64,000 nucleotides of DNA from Prevotella veroralis DSM 19559 = JCM 6290 (GCF_000377625.1 NZ_KB898325.1:62001-126000), one strand, 5' to 3'. Shown: positions 7,266 through 16,346, numbered from the stretch's first letter. The notes: generated from the letters alone by a model not told the origin. Made by a program: numbers and translations.

Positions 7266-7730
7266 ATGCGTACTACCTTTTATATACATAACATCAGGAG
7301 ATTTATAGCGATCCTCGCCGTGACGATGATCATTCATATAGTGTTGCTGTTCTTTCAAGCCTGTAACGAAGGAAGTAACTTCCATTTGGATGTTGATAAA
7401 CAAGCTTTCATAGTGGATAATGGTGGTGTATGTGGGTTAGGACTGTATGTAGAAGGTGATAGCGTAGAGGATAATTTCATTGTTATTGATAAACAATCTC
7501 ATGTGGGCTGGGCTCGTGGAGAGGCTTCTATACTTTATATAAACCATCTTCCATCTAGTTGTAGGATAGTCCGAGATGATGATACTCTCAGAATGCAACG
7601 GCTTCCTTTGCGCCCCAATACTACTTATTATATCAGGCGTAGTGGTGGTTGTCGGCAATCGCGTCCAATATGTATAAGTGTTGATAAGAATGGAAAAGTG
7701 TATGAGCCTGCGGTTCCAGTCTTTCAATAG
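7266..7730 (+). CDS. Uncharacterised membrane-anchored or lipoprotein (154 aa)
   Basis: The N-terminus has basic residues then a strong hydrophobic segment (IAILAVTMIIHIVLLFF) ending in QAC, a poor but possible lipobox. The rest is soluble and rich in beta-prone residues, with paired cysteines (GGVCGLG; SSCRIV; GGCRQSRPICIS). I do not recognise a family. It is monocistronic and convergent with the DUF2442 gene, 7 bases apart. I chose ATG 7266 rather than the TTG two codons upstream. Confidence 0.6.
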   Translation: MRTTFYIHNIRRFIAILAVTMIIHIVLLFFQACNEGSNFHLDVDKQAFIVDNGGVCGLGLYVEGDSVEDNFIVIDKQSHVGWARGEASILYINHLPSSCRIVRDDDTLRMQRLPLRPNTTYYIRRSGGCRQSRPICISVDKNGKVYEPAVPVFQ

Positions 7731-7737
7731 CGAGAAG

Positions 7738-7977
7738 TTATGCACCTACATAATCCATTTCATTACGCTTAATAATGAGAGGATAGCGTTCTGGGTGCTT
7801 TAAGCTATCTATCTCAAGATCTACGTTCAAGTCCGGCCACTCAATCGCATTTCGACCAGACATCTTTACATTTAATACGTTATTGATACTGGCATCGCGC
7901 ATCCATGGAATACGATTATAAGATAAGAAATAATCGTTGCCACAAACAGACAGCATAATACCTTGTGCGTTAATCAT
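7738..7977 (-). CDS. DUF2442-family protein
   Basis: The 79-residue protein contains the family-like pattern YFLSYNRIPWMRDASI, a central EWPDLNVDLEI and an ERYPL tail, matching DUF2442 proteins. ATG 7977 overlaps the stop of the DUF4160 gene by eight bases, a translational-coupling arrangement. A longer frame to 8037 would overlap the neighbour far more. DUF4160/DUF2442 pairs are widespread and are sometimes listed as toxin-antitoxin-like, but their biochemical role is unknown. Confidence 0.75.
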   Translation of the reverse strand: MINAQGIMLSVCGNDYFLSYNRIPWMRDASINNVLNVKMSGRNAIEWPDLNVDLEIDSLKHPERYPLIIKRNEMDYVGA

Positions 7978-8221
7978 TAATACGCTTACCGATGTGTCGA
8001 TGGAATGATTCCTTGAAGTCGTTTCCATATTGCTCAACTATTTTTCGTATATTACTCAGTTCATGTTGCGAAAAGCCATAATTGTTGGCTAATTCAATCT
8101 TGGGTTCAAGCCAATACTTTGCTTCATTGTCTCCATTAATAACGTGTATGTGCATTCGTTCTTCTTCATTGGAGAAGATTTTAAATGTGTATCCTTTCTC
8201 ACGTTTAAATACTGGACTCAT
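7970..8221 (-). CDS. DUF4160-family protein
   Basis: The 83-residue protein shows the DUF4160 pattern: GYTFKIFSNEEERMHIHV, then EAKYWLEPKIELANNYG and a helical C-terminus. I start at ATG 8221 because the promoter box at 8246-8253 lies between it and the longer frame start at 8281. It is the first gene of a two-gene unit with DUF2442. Function is unknown. Confidence 0.78.
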   Translation of the reverse strand: MSPVFKREKGYTFKIFSNEEERMHIHVINGDNEAKYWLEPKIELANNYGFSQHELSNIRKIVEQYGNDFKESFHRHIGKRIND

Positions 8222-8245
8222 AAAACAAACTTTATTATTCTGCGT

Positions 8246-8253
8246 CAAAGGTA
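8246..8253 (-). promoter_or_regulatory. -7 box of DUF4160/DUF2442 unit
   Basis: TACCTTTG on the minus strand is 24 bases before the DUF4160 ATG. Confidence 0.55.
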
Positions 8254-8286
8254 GTGAAAAATCCTCGTATCGCCAAATCACGTATA

Positions 8287-10977
8287 TTAATTAAACCTCT
8301 TCTGTATTGCATCCATGAATGGGGTCAATTCTCGGTTATGCACGCGACCATAGCGATCAATCATTTGTAAGGAATAAGCAATGTAGAGACGGTGTTTGGC
8401 ACGCGACATAGCTACATAGAACTTGCGAGCATCTTCTTCGTCTTGCTTTTTATTCTTGTTGAAGGCGTTGGGATAACGTCCGTCGGCAGCATCAAAGACA
8501 ATAACGTTGTCAAACTCCAGTCCTTTTGCCTTATGCACTGTCGTTACATAAACACGCTCACGGATACTCTTACTATTGCAGAAGTCGGCTTCTTTCAGTG
8601 TGTTGATATCCATAATATATTGGGAGAGTTGCTGAACAAGCGCATTTTCTATTGTGTTGTCCGTCAGCATATCTATGCGCAGATAACGCAAAACGTAATC
8701 TAACCGAGGAATCTCATTGATTAATCCATCTGTATACAAGGCGTTGTAAGCAGACGATAGTTCCTGAACGAGGGCAGGTTCTTCGTTCGTAGCTAATACA
8801 TAAAGATGTTGGACACCATTCAGATAAAGTTCTCCATAGTTGTTACGAAGGGCATTTATGAATGGTTTTACCTTTGGATGTTGGAGAAAAGACTGTTGTT
8901 GTGGTTGCTTCTCACGTGCCTTTTTGGCACAAAGACGGACGAGGCTCACCGTTGCTCCTACATCATCAATAGCCTGATGACTATTCTTTCCTGTCAGTTG
9001 AAACGTCTCTAAGAGCGATTCTAACTTATAAGAATGAAGGCTCGGAGCCAATAGTCGTATCAGTTTTAGCGAGTCGAAGCATGGGTTCTTGTGGGCTTTG
9101 AGTGTGTCGTTGCAATATCTTTGCAAACAATTGTCAATGATATTGTAATCGTAATTGGCATTATGTCCGAGGATAGGACGTGTTCCAATGTAGGCAAGAA
9201 AGCGTTGCAAAGCTTCTTGAGGAGTGATAAGTTCCTCTGCAGAGAGCTTCTCATGATAGATAGCATACATAGGATTATCTTTGTCGCCAAGCTTTGGTAA
9301 GATAGGCTTGTCAGTCTTTATATAAAGGTCGAGCGGCTCTCCAACTATTTCCCCACCTTTAATCTTCATGGCTGCAATCTCTATAATATCATCAGCAAAT
9401 ACGTCTAAGCCCGTTGTTTCAGTATCGAATACAACGATTTCTTCTTCATCGTAAGCTTTAAGAAACTCTGCTGTGTAGCAAGTGTCAGGATAAAGAAGGA
9501 AGTCGGAAGGCGAAAGTGCGAGTTGCTTCAGTTTCCAATTGAAGCGTCGTGCCAAAGCATGTGAAGGAAAAGCACGCACACCTTTCATTATACGTGTCCA
9601 TGCAATAGAGTTATGTTCGTTGGCAAGAACACTGAGATGAGATAGTAAGAGCTTAATATCGGGCGTATCAAAGAGGTCGCGCCCAGAAACCTTGAAGTGT
9701 GTCAGCCCTACTTTGTCCATTGTCTCGCTAATATGATCTGCATCTGAATTAGAACTGACTATCACTGCCGTTCGTTCTTCTTTGTTTTGGTCATAAAGGT
9801 TACGAGCTATATCTGTAACCTCTTGTCGTTCCGAGTCAATCGTACTACTATGGATAATTCGTAAATCTTCAGGCTTAGCTTTCACATCATTGTCAAAGGC
9901 AGGAAGCAACTCACGATCTATCTTCAGTTGTTTTTCTGCGTAATCGTTAAAGACATCAAGCAGGTACTTTGGTGAACGATGGTTCCGTTGCAGATGATGA
10001 ATATTACCCTTACACCGCATCTTGAGTAGTGTAAGGGTCTCCACTTTGGCACCCATAAAAGAGAATATTGCTTGTTGTTCGTCTCCCAGATACATTACCA
10101 TAGGATTATCTTTGACAGTGAGCAGGTCAATAATTGCGAGCTGCATACCATTGAGGTCCTGCACTTCATCTACCTGAATCCACTTATAACGCTTACATGT
10201 ATCATCGGTACTGTAAATGTCGTAAGTCTTTAGTAACAAGTCTTCGAAGTCGAGCAGATGGTTCTCTTCTTTGTATTGAGCATAACATCCAGCATAATAC
10301 ATCTTCCAAAGCAACACACGAATCCTATCGGCAGTCTTTGCATCAAGTCCTAGCACATTGGCTTCGTCCATGTATTGCTGTGCATGATGATAGATGTCAA
10401 TCACAGCTTGTTCGTTATATTCTCTCTTCTGCGACTTGCATATCTGCTTGATAGCCTCTCTGTCATCATCCGTGAAACTCTCTGGGTGGAGGTAATACTT
10501 CCACGGATGCTGGTGTTCCATCTGATAGATGAAGTGCTGGAAGAAGATAATCGTCTGATAACCTTTGTATCGATTGAAGTCTCTTGTTACTCCTTCCTCA
10601 TCTTCGTTACGATAGTCTGCAATGATACTCACGGCTTCCTCATCGTCAATAATAGCTGAGTCTGCTGGAATCTTGTCTTGCTCGAAAAGGAACTTAGAGC
10701 AGAACCGATGCACATTACCCACCATCAGCTCTGTGCTATCGCCTCCAACAACCTTCTGAATACGATTCGTCATCTCTCTTGCAGCACGATTTGTGAACGT
10801 AAGACAGAGCATATCCTCGTATCTCACACCCTTTTCCCTCGCATATCTTATCCTCTCTGCCAGTATATGTGTCTTACCACAGCCCGGTGATGCCAGCACA
10901 AGATGGTATCCATGACTTGCCTCTACTACGGGTATTTGATACTTATCTAATAATGCAAACGAATTGTTGGGTTCCAT
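8287..10977 (-). CDS. UvrD/Rep-like SF1 helicase with embedded DEDDh exonuclease
   Basis: The 896-residue protein is an SF1A helicase: Walker A PGCGKT at 31-36, motif II DEVQD at 270-274, motif III GDEQQAIFSF near 298, motif IV HRSP near 333, and motifs V-VI TVHKAKGLEFDN (813-824) and YVAMSRAK near 854. Between the halves, at about 514-690, sits a complete DnaQ-like 3'-5' exonuclease domain: VVFDTETTGLD (DxE), LGHNANYDYNI, and HQAIDDV with the final Asp. It probably unwinds and trims DNA ends in repair. It is divergent from a second, free-standing DnaQ-family exonuclease. The insertion position inside domain 2 is unusual. Confidence 0.88.
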   Translation of the reverse strand: MEPNNSFALLDKYQIPVVEASHGYHLVLASPGCGKTHILAERIRYAREKGVRYEDMLCLTFTNRAAREMTNRIQKVVGGDSTELMVGNVHRFCSKFLFEQDKIPADSAIIDDEEAVSIIADYRNEDEEGVTRDFNRYKGYQTIIFFQHFIYQMEHQHPWKYYLHPESFTDDDREAIKQICKSQKREYNEQAVIDIYHHAQQYMDEANVLGLDAKTADRIRVLLWKMYYAGCYAQYKEENHLLDFEDLLLKTYDIYSTDDTCKRYKWIQVDEVQDLNGMQLAIIDLLTVKDNPMVMYLGDEQQAIFSFMGAKVETLTLLKMRCKGNIHHLQRNHRSPKYLLDVFNDYAEKQLKIDRELLPAFDNDVKAKPEDLRIIHSSTIDSERQEVTDIARNLYDQNKEERTAVIVSSNSDADHISETMDKVGLTHFKVSGRDLFDTPDIKLLLSHLSVLANEHNSIAWTRIMKGVRAFPSHALARRFNWKLKQLALSPSDFLLYPDTCYTAEFLKAYDEEEIVVFDTETTGLDVFADDIIEIAAMKIKGGEIVGEPLDLYIKTDKPILPKLGDKDNPMYAIYHEKLSAEELITPQEALQRFLAYIGTRPILGHNANYDYNIIDNCLQRYCNDTLKAHKNPCFDSLKLIRLLAPSLHSYKLESLLETFQLTGKNSHQAIDDVGATVSLVRLCAKKAREKQPQQQSFLQHPKVKPFINALRNNYGELYLNGVQHLYVLATNEEPALVQELSSAYNALYTDGLINEIPRLDYVLRYLRIDMLTDNTIENALVQQLSQYIMDINTLKEADFCNSKSIRERVYVTTVHKAKGLEFDNVIVFDAADGRYPNAFNKNKKQDEEDARKFYVAMSRAKHRLYIAYSLQMIDRYGRVHNRELTPFMDAIQKRFN

Positions 10978-11011
10978 AGGTTCTTATCTTTATGGGCGTC
11001 AGAAGCCTTTG

Positions 11012-11019
11012 CAAAAGTA
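11012..11019 (-). promoter_or_regulatory. -7 box of helicase-exonuclease gene
   Basis: TACTTTTG on the minus strand lies 34 bases before the helicase ATG. Confidence 0.55.
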
Positions 11020-11072
11020 AGAAAAAGATTGGAAATAACTTACGATCGGCTTAAGGAATAAAAGTAAAGTGG

Positions 11073-11080
11073 TATCTTTG
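11073..11080 (+). promoter_or_regulatory. -7 box of exonuclease gene
   Basis: TATCTTTG on the plus strand lies 23 bases before the exonuclease ATG, making a divergent promoter pair with the helicase. Confidence 0.6.
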
Positions 11081-11103
11081 CAAGCAGATTTAAGGATTAA
11101 ACT

Positions 11104-11595
11104 ATGCAAGACTTTGCAGCAATTGATTTCGAAACAGCGAACTTTGAACGGAGTAGTGTCTGTTCCGTGGGCGTTGTGATTGTTAGAGGTGGTGAAATAG
11201 TGGATAGTTTCTATTCTCTCATACAGCCCGAACCGAATTACTATCATTGGCGTTGTACACAGGTTCATGGTCTTACGCGTGCAGATACGGATGAAGCACC
11301 AGTGTTTAGTGAGGTATGGAAGCAGGTGGAGCCATTGATTGAAGGCTTACCTTTGGTGGCACATAACGCCCCATTCGACAAAGGATGCCTGCGAGCATGC
11401 CTTATGACTTATCAAATGGATTACCTCGACTATGAGTTCTTCGATACGTTGAAAGCGGCACGACGTATTCTTCCTCATCTCCCTAATCACCAACTACAGA
11501 CCGTTGCGGCTGCATGTGGTTACAATTTAACCAATCATCATCATGCCCTTGCCGATGCGGAGGCGTGCGCTTGGATAGCCAAGGAGATATTGTAA
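11104..11595 (+). CDS. DnaQ-family DEDDh 3'-5' exonuclease
   Basis: The 163-residue single-domain enzyme shows all exonuclease motifs: ExoI AAIDFETAN (DFE), ExoII VAHNAPFDKG (NxxxD), and ExoIII HHALADAEA (HxAxxD). The length matches stand-alone DnaQ-like proteins (polymerase III epsilon-like or oligoribonuclease-like). It removes nucleotides from 3' ends using two metal ions. Its promoter faces away from the helicase-exonuclease fusion, which suggests a shared repair context but does not prove it. Confidence 0.85.
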   Translation: MQDFAAIDFETANFERSSVCSVGVVIVRGGEIVDSFYSLIQPEPNYYHWRCTQVHGLTRADTDEAPVFSEVWKQVEPLIEGLPLVAHNAPFDKGCLRACLMTYQMDYLDYEFFDTLKAARRILPHLPNHQLQTVAAACGYNLTNHHHALADAEACAWIAKEIL

Positions 11596-11765
11596 GATTC
11601 TGCCCGTCACTCGTTGAAACTAATACCTTACAAAAGCGAAAAACACACATAGCCCATCTTATAGGATAAGCAGAGAAAACGAAATGTATACGTATTGCAT
11701 TTCATTTTCCTTGCTTTTCTTTTGTTTTTCTACGGACTTTGTATTACTTTTGTACGCATCAAATT

Positions 11766-11851
11766 GTATTATCTAAGCGTGATAATTAATTATCTAAGTG
11801 TGATAATACTTTATCTAAGTCTGATAATTAATTATCACGCTTAGATAATAC
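11766..11851. repeat. 21-bp-period palindromic array with 24-bp terminal inverted repeats (array 3)
   Basis: Three direct units beginning TTATCTAAG (period 21) are followed by an inverted copy. Bases 11766-11789 and 11828-11851 are perfect reverse complements. A TACTTTTG box at 11745-11752 precedes it, so the array could lie in the 5' leader of the HU-like gene. The gap 11596-11931 holds nothing else I can identify. Confidence 0.85.
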
Positions 11852-11931
11852 AAAAATATACGCATTGCGCAAAGACGTAATACGTACAGAAATATAACGC
11901 GAACAGTATAAATTTAAAACGGAAACCGTAT

Positions 11932-12543
11932 ATGAGTGTAAAGTACAAGCTATTAAAGTATCATGGGCACTTCTCTACTCGTTCAGAATATAGGGCAGTT
12001 ACCATTGAGAATCAAGTTGTAGGAATTGACCGCATAGGTCGGAGTATTCAAGGGGCAACGTCACTTACGCATGCCGATGTCATTGCCGCTATTGCTGCAT
12101 TGAGGGATGAAATTTCCTCTCAACTGATGTCGGGAAATGTCGTTCATTTGCCGGGATTAGGTTACTTCAGTCTTGCTGTGAAGGGGGAGCTGCATCAAGA
12201 TCCGCGTTCTGGACATTTTCGTTTGCAGAAGCCAGAGGTTCGGACGGTTAAGTTTCGCCCTGATACGGAAATGATGGAGACGTTCATTCATGCCGAGTTT
12301 GAGAATGTTACTTATCGGGATGGCGTTTCCTCTATCCCAACCTATAAGGAGATTGATAAAGCTATCGCAAGGTTGGGGACTGATAGACCTTTCTTCTCTG
12401 TCGACGATTTGCGCCTTAGCCTTAATCTTTCGCCGGCAAATGCTTATCGTATTGCGGCACGATTGGAGGAAGAGGGAAAGATTAAGAACATCGGGAAAGG
12501 GAGAAATAAGCTATATGTCTTGGGGGAACATGATGGCAAATAG
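11932..12543 (+). CDS. HU-like DNA-binding protein with C-terminal winged helix
   Basis: The first ~125 residues form a HU/IHF-like domain of the long Bacteroidetes type: a helical start with THADVIAAIAALRDEI, the GNVVHLPGLGYFSLAV arm region and RSGHFRLQKPEVRTVKFRP. The C-terminal ~65 residues look like a winged helix (FSVDDLRLSLNLSPANAYRIA then LEEEGKIKNIGKGR). It should bind DNA as an architectural or regulatory protein. It is monocistronic, ends at a hairpin terminator, and is preceded by palindromic array 3, which could be a binding target, though that is only inference. Confidence 0.78.
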   Translation: MSVKYKLLKYHGHFSTRSEYRAVTIENQVVGIDRIGRSIQGATSLTHADVIAAIAALRDEISSQLMSGNVVHLPGLGYFSLAVKGELHQDPRSGHFRLQKPEVRTVKFRPDTEMMETFIHAEFENVTYRDGVSSIPTYKEIDKAIARLGTDRPFFSVDDLRLSLNLSPANAYRIAARLEEEGKIKNIGKGRNKLYVLGEHDGK

Positions 12544-12555
12544 GCTGAAATAAAA

Positions 12556-12583
12556 AAAGAGGATGTGCTGACACATCCTCTTT
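12556..12583. terminator. Bidirectional terminator
   Basis: AAAGAGGATGTG / CACATCCTCTTT is a perfect 12-bp stem with a CTGA loop, flanked by A-run and T-run. It separates the convergent HU-like gene and pheS. Confidence 0.85.
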
Positions 12584-12617
12584 ATATCCGTTTTATCATA
12601 TTCTGATAGGTTGCAGC

Positions 12618-13655
12618 TTATGCGCCTTCGAACTCTCTTAGGAAGCGAGTATCGTTTTCCGAGAAGAGGCGGAGGTCGCTAACACGGTACTTAAGGTTAG
12701 CGATACGCTCAACGCCCATACCGAAGGCATAACCTGTATAGACATTAGAATCAATGCCACAAGCCTCGAGGTCGTGTGGATCAACCATGCCACAACCAAG
12801 AATCTCTACCCATCCGGTGTGCTTACAGAAGCCACAGCCCTCACCACCACAGATGTTACAGCTGATATCCATCTCTGCGCTTGGCTCAGTGAATGGGAAG
12901 TAACTTGGACGAAGACGAATCTTAGTATCTGCACCAAACATCTCACGAGCAAAGGTGAGAAGCACCTGCTTTAGGTCGGTAAAGCTAACGTTCTTATCAA
13001 CGTAAAGACCCTCTACCTGATGAAAGAAACAGTGTGCACGTGCAGAGATAGCCTCATTACGATATACACGACCCGGGCAAAGCACACGGATTGGAGGTTC
13101 ATGTGTAGACATGTAATGTGCCTCGTCGTTGGATGTATGGCTACGGAGAAGTACGTTCTTCGTAACATCCATTGTATTGCTACGCTCAACGAAGAAAGTA
13201 TCTTGCATGTCACGTGCAGGGTGATCAGCAGCAAAGTTAAGCATAGTAAAGACGTGCTGGTCGTCATCTATCTCTGGTCCTTGATAGAGCGTGAAGCCCA
13301 TTCGAGCAAAGATATCAATGATTTCATTCTTTACAAGTGTCAACGGATGGCGTGTGCCTAGGCTGATAGGGTAGGCGGTACGTGTTAAATCAATGTCGTC
13401 GCTCTGTGCCTCACTTGTCTCAAGTTGCTCTTTGAGGTCGTTAATCTTGTTCTGTGTGAGTTGCTTGAGTTCGTTGATTTTCATACCAACCGCTTTCTTC
13501 TGGTCAGCTGCTACATTGCGGAACTCGCCCATCAACGCATTGATTTCACCTTTCTTACTAAGGTATTTCAGGCGTAACTGCTCTACGTCGTCTGCACTTT
13601 TAGCCGTGAGTGTGCTCACTTCATTAAGAAGTTCTTGTATCTTGTCTAATAACAT
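12618..13655 (-). CDS. pheS: Phenylalanine--tRNA ligase alpha subunit
   Basis: The 345-residue protein has the N-terminal coiled coil of PheS (about 1-90), class II motif 2 (GRVYRNEAISARAHCFFHQ) and motif 3 (GYAFGMGVERIANLKY), plus a Cys-rich insert SCNICGGEGCGFCKHTGW common in PheS of this group. With PheT it charges tRNA-Phe in the cytoplasm. Length is normal. pheT is not in the window, so the two subunits are encoded apart here. Confidence 0.96.
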   Translation of the reverse strand: MLLDKIQELLNEVSTLTAKSADDVEQLRLKYLSKKGEINALMGEFRNVAADQKKAVGMKINELKQLTQNKINDLKEQLETSEAQSDDIDLTRTAYPISLGTRHPLTLVKNEIIDIFARMGFTLYQGPEIDDDQHVFTMLNFAADHPARDMQDTFFVERSNTMDVTKNVLLRSHTSNDEAHYMSTHEPPIRVLCPGRVYRNEAISARAHCFFHQVEGLYVDKNVSFTDLKQVLLTFAREMFGADTKIRLRPSYFPFTEPSAEMDISCNICGGEGCGFCKHTGWVEILGCGMVDPHDLEACGIDSNVYTGYAFGMGVERIANLKYRVSDLRLFSENDTRFLREFEGA

Positions 13656-13675
13656 ACTGCTTGATTATTTTCCTG

Positions 13676-13683
13676 CAAAGGTA
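13676..13683 (-). promoter_or_regulatory. -7 box of pheS
   Basis: TACCTTTG on the minus strand lies 20 bases before the pheS start. Confidence 0.6.
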
Positions 13684-13758
13684 CGATTTATAATCGGAAC
13701 GGAGAAATTACCTAATTATAAATTTAGGTTTTTCCTGTCTTATTAGAAATTAATATCG

Positions 13759-13766
13759 TACTTTTG
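13759..13766 (+). promoter_or_regulatory. -7 box of DUF4348 lipoprotein gene
   Basis: TACTTTTG on the plus strand lies 29 bases before ATG 13796, which supports that start over the ATG at 13775. Confidence 0.6.
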
Positions 13767-13795
13767 CAAGAAATTTGAGACGAATAAAAGAGAAT

Positions 13796-14650
13796 ATGAG
13801 AAAGGTATTTTTACTTGCTGTAGTTGTCTGCGTGGCAATGCTTACTGTAGGCACAGGTTGTTCTAATAAAAAGGTAGAATCGGCTGATAGCACAAACACT
13901 GAATCTACGGAGGTAGATAGTGACACGATCGACGATGTTGATTCAGCGACAGAGGTGATAGCTTCAACGCCAATGCCTAAAGCAGCTGACCAACTATTTG
14001 ATGATTTCTTCTTCAATTTCATTGCCAATAAGAAGTTGCAACGTAGTCGTATTAATTTCCCATTGCCAATTATAACAGGAAGTAAGAAGGTTGAATTACA
14101 GAAAGGTCAATGGAAGACTGATCACTTCTTCCGTCCTCAAGGTTATTATACATTGGTATTTGATAACGAAGAGCAGATGAAGTATCCGAAGTCAACTGAT
14201 TTGGATAGTGTTATCGTTGAGAAGATTCACTTGAAGAAGGGTACTATCGAACAATATTGGTTTGATCATCAAGAAGGTAAATGGAGATTGAATGAGATTC
14301 GTAACATATCGTTCAAGGATAGCTATAATGCCTCTTTCTTTAAGTTCCTGTCTAACTTCTTCGCTACACGAGGCGCAGGTGCTATAAAGAATCCATTAGC
14401 TTACTCAGGACCAGATCCTGATGGCGAAGAGACTACAACGGTTAATCGTACGATACCAGCAGAAGAGTGGTCTACCTTCTTACCAGAGATTCCTAATGAG
14501 ATGATTTACAATATCCTCTATGGTCAGAAGTATACGGAAACGAATCGCAAGATTCTTACCTTCCGAGGGCTCTCTAATGGAGTAGAAACACAGCTCATCT
14601 TCAAACGTCATGGTCAGAAGTGGCGGCTGGAGAAGATAGTCGCTTACTAA
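13796..14650 (+). CDS. DUF4348-family lipoprotein
   Basis: The 284-residue protein starts with a lipoprotein signal (MRKVFLLAVVV to VGTGC) followed by an acidic Ser/Asp/Thr linker of about 45 residues. The folded part (from PKAADQLFDDFFFNFIANKK to the end) contains WFDHQEGKWRLNEI and a KWRLEKIVAY end, matching DUF4348 proteins of Bacteroidales. Its role is unknown. It is expected to sit on an envelope membrane through its lipid anchor. The repeated F.DQQ/KWRL pattern suggests two related halves similar to NTF2-like folds, which is only inference. Confidence 0.78.
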   Translation: MRKVFLLAVVVCVAMLTVGTGCSNKKVESADSTNTESTEVDSDTIDDVDSATEVIASTPMPKAADQLFDDFFFNFIANKKLQRSRINFPLPIITGSKKVELQKGQWKTDHFFRPQGYYTLVFDNEEQMKYPKSTDLDSVIVEKIHLKKGTIEQYWFDHQEGKWRLNEIRNISFKDSYNASFFKFLSNFFATRGAGAIKNPLAYSGPDPDGEETTTVNRTIPAEEWSTFLPEIPNEMIYNILYGQKYTETNRKILTFRGLSNGVETQLIFKRHGQKWRLEKIVAY

Positions 14651-14716
14651 CAGGAGAGCTCTCTACCTATCATTGGTAGTGGAAGCATATACCCAACTAT
14701 TTAAACCCTTTTGCTT

Positions 14717-15289
14717 ATGAAAAGTGAACGTCAGAAAGCCTTGGATGGTGAGTTCTTTAATGCTGTCGACCCAGAACTGCAGCAGATAATATTACGTACA
14801 AAACGCTTATTGCGCAAGTTGAACGATTGCGACTACGCTGACCACGAAAGCAAACGCAGAATTTTTGAGCAGTTGTTTGGCTCTGTCGGTGAGCCGATTC
14901 ATATTGATGTGGATTTTCATTGTGAGTATGGTGTCAATATCCACATGGGTAACTGGGTTGTTATCAATATGAACTGTACGTTTGTGGACAATAACCGTAT
15001 TGACATAGGCAATCATGTTCTAATCGCTTCAAACGTGAAAATCTATACAGCAGCGCATCCCGTCACTGCCAAAGAACGAATGATTCCTGGTGGAGGATGG
15101 AATATCTATGCCCAACCTGTCAAGATAGAAGACGGCGTGTGGATTGGTGGAGGAGCAATTATCCTGCCCGGTGTAACGATAGGTCGTAATGCTGTAATAG
15201 GCGCAGGAGCAGTTGTAACAAAAGACATTCCTGCTAATGCTGTTGCTGTCGGCAGTCCGGCAAGGGTCATCAGATATCAAGAAGAATAA
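14717..15289 (+). CDS. maa: Maltose/galactoside O-acetyltransferase family protein
   Basis: The 190-residue enzyme has the N-terminal Mac domain (MKSERQKALDGEFFNAVDPEL) and a left-handed beta-helix of hexapeptide repeats, with the catalytic His in AAHPVTAKER and the closing loop GAGAVVTKDIPANAVAVG. It acetylates a sugar hydroxyl with acetyl-CoA; the true sugar is not known from sequence. I chose ATG 14717 rather than the TTG two codons earlier. It follows the DUF4348 gene by 66 bases and may be transcribed with it. Confidence 0.85.
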   Translation: MKSERQKALDGEFFNAVDPELQQIILRTKRLLRKLNDCDYADHESKRRIFEQLFGSVGEPIHIDVDFHCEYGVNIHMGNWVVINMNCTFVDNNRIDIGNHVLIASNVKIYTAAHPVTAKERMIPGGGWNIYAQPVKIEDGVWIGGGAIILPGVTIGRNAVIGAGAVVTKDIPANAVAVGSPARVIRYQEE

Positions 15290-15341
15290 ATCCTTGTTAT
15301 AAACAGAAACAAAGGAAAACGCAAAAACGATATAAGTTAAA

Positions 15342-16346
15342 ATGAAAATAGAGTTTAACTATAGTCTACTTAAGCATAACACTTTTGGCATTGATGCTAA
15401 ATGTCGACGCTTTGTAGAATATGACTCTGTAGAGGAGGCACAAGATGTTGTGCGTTCTTTGGAGGATGATGATTATCCTCTATTAATACTTGGTGGTGGT
15501 AGTAATCTTCTATTAACGGGCGATTATGCAGGGACAGTACTTCATTCAGGTATCTCGTTTATAGAAGAATTGGGGAACGGACGTGTGCGTTGTGGCTCTG
15601 GATATGTATGGGATAATTTTGTAGACTATTGTGTTCGTCATAATCTTTATGGCGCAGAGAATCTTTCTATTATTCCAGGAGAATGCGGTGCTAGTGCTGT
15701 TCAGAATATTGGAGCGTATGGTGCAGAAGCAAAAGATTTGATAGAAGAAGTCGAGGCTGTAGAGATAGCGACGGGAAAGGTGTGTCACTTCTCTAATGCT
15801 GATTGTGAATATAGCTATCGTCAGAGTAAGTTTAAGCATGAGTGGCGAGATAAGTTCCTGATTACATCAGTTACTTATAAACTTTCTAAGACTTATGAGC
15901 CAAGACTTGATTATGGCAATATACGAGCTGCGTTAGCTGAGCGTGGAATAGATAACCCAACAGCTGCAGAACTCAGACAAGTAATTACTGATATTCGTAA
16001 TGCAAAGCTCCCTGACCCTAAACAAATAGGTAATGCTGGTAGTTTCTTTATGAACCCGATTGTCTCAAAGGATAAGTATTTAGAATTGGCAGCACAATAT
16101 GAGGGAATGCCACATTATACTATTGATGATGACCATGAAAAGATTCCTGCAGGATGGATGATTGATCAATGTGGTTGGAGGGGTAAAGCTCTAGGTCATG
16201 CTGGCGTTTATGAGAAGCAAGCATTAGTATTGGTAAATCTTGGTGGTGCTACAGGTTCTGATGTTGTACTCCTTTGTGAGACTATCCAGCATGATGTGAG
16301 AGAGAAGTTTGGTATTGAGATTCATCCCGAAGTAAATGTGAGATGA
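15342..16346 (+). CDS. murB: UDP-N-acetylenolpyruvoylglucosamine reductase
   Basis: The 334-residue flavoprotein shows the FAD-binding LLILGGGSNLLLTGDY, GAENLSIIPGECGASAVQNIGAYG, a YRQSKFKHE catalytic Tyr/Arg region, and GNAGSFFMNP with the conserved catalytic Ser. It makes UDP-MurNAc in peptidoglycan synthesis in the cytoplasm. The length and the YRQSKF loop fit type I MurB. Its stop overlaps the next gene's start by four bases (ATGA), so the two are translationally coupled. Confidence 0.95.
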   Translation: MKIEFNYSLLKHNTFGIDAKCRRFVEYDSVEEAQDVVRSLEDDDYPLLILGGGSNLLLTGDYAGTVLHSGISFIEELGNGRVRCGSGYVWDNFVDYCVRHNLYGAENLSIIPGECGASAVQNIGAYGAEAKDLIEEVEAVEIATGKVCHFSNADCEYSYRQSKFKHEWRDKFLITSVTYKLSKTYEPRLDYGNIRAALAERGIDNPTAAELRQVITDIRNAKLPDPKQIGNAGSFFMNPIVSKDKYLELAAQYEGMPHYTIDDDHEKIPAGWMIDQCGWRGKALGHAGVYEKQALVLVNLGGATGSDVVLLCETIQHDVREKFGIEIHPEVNVR

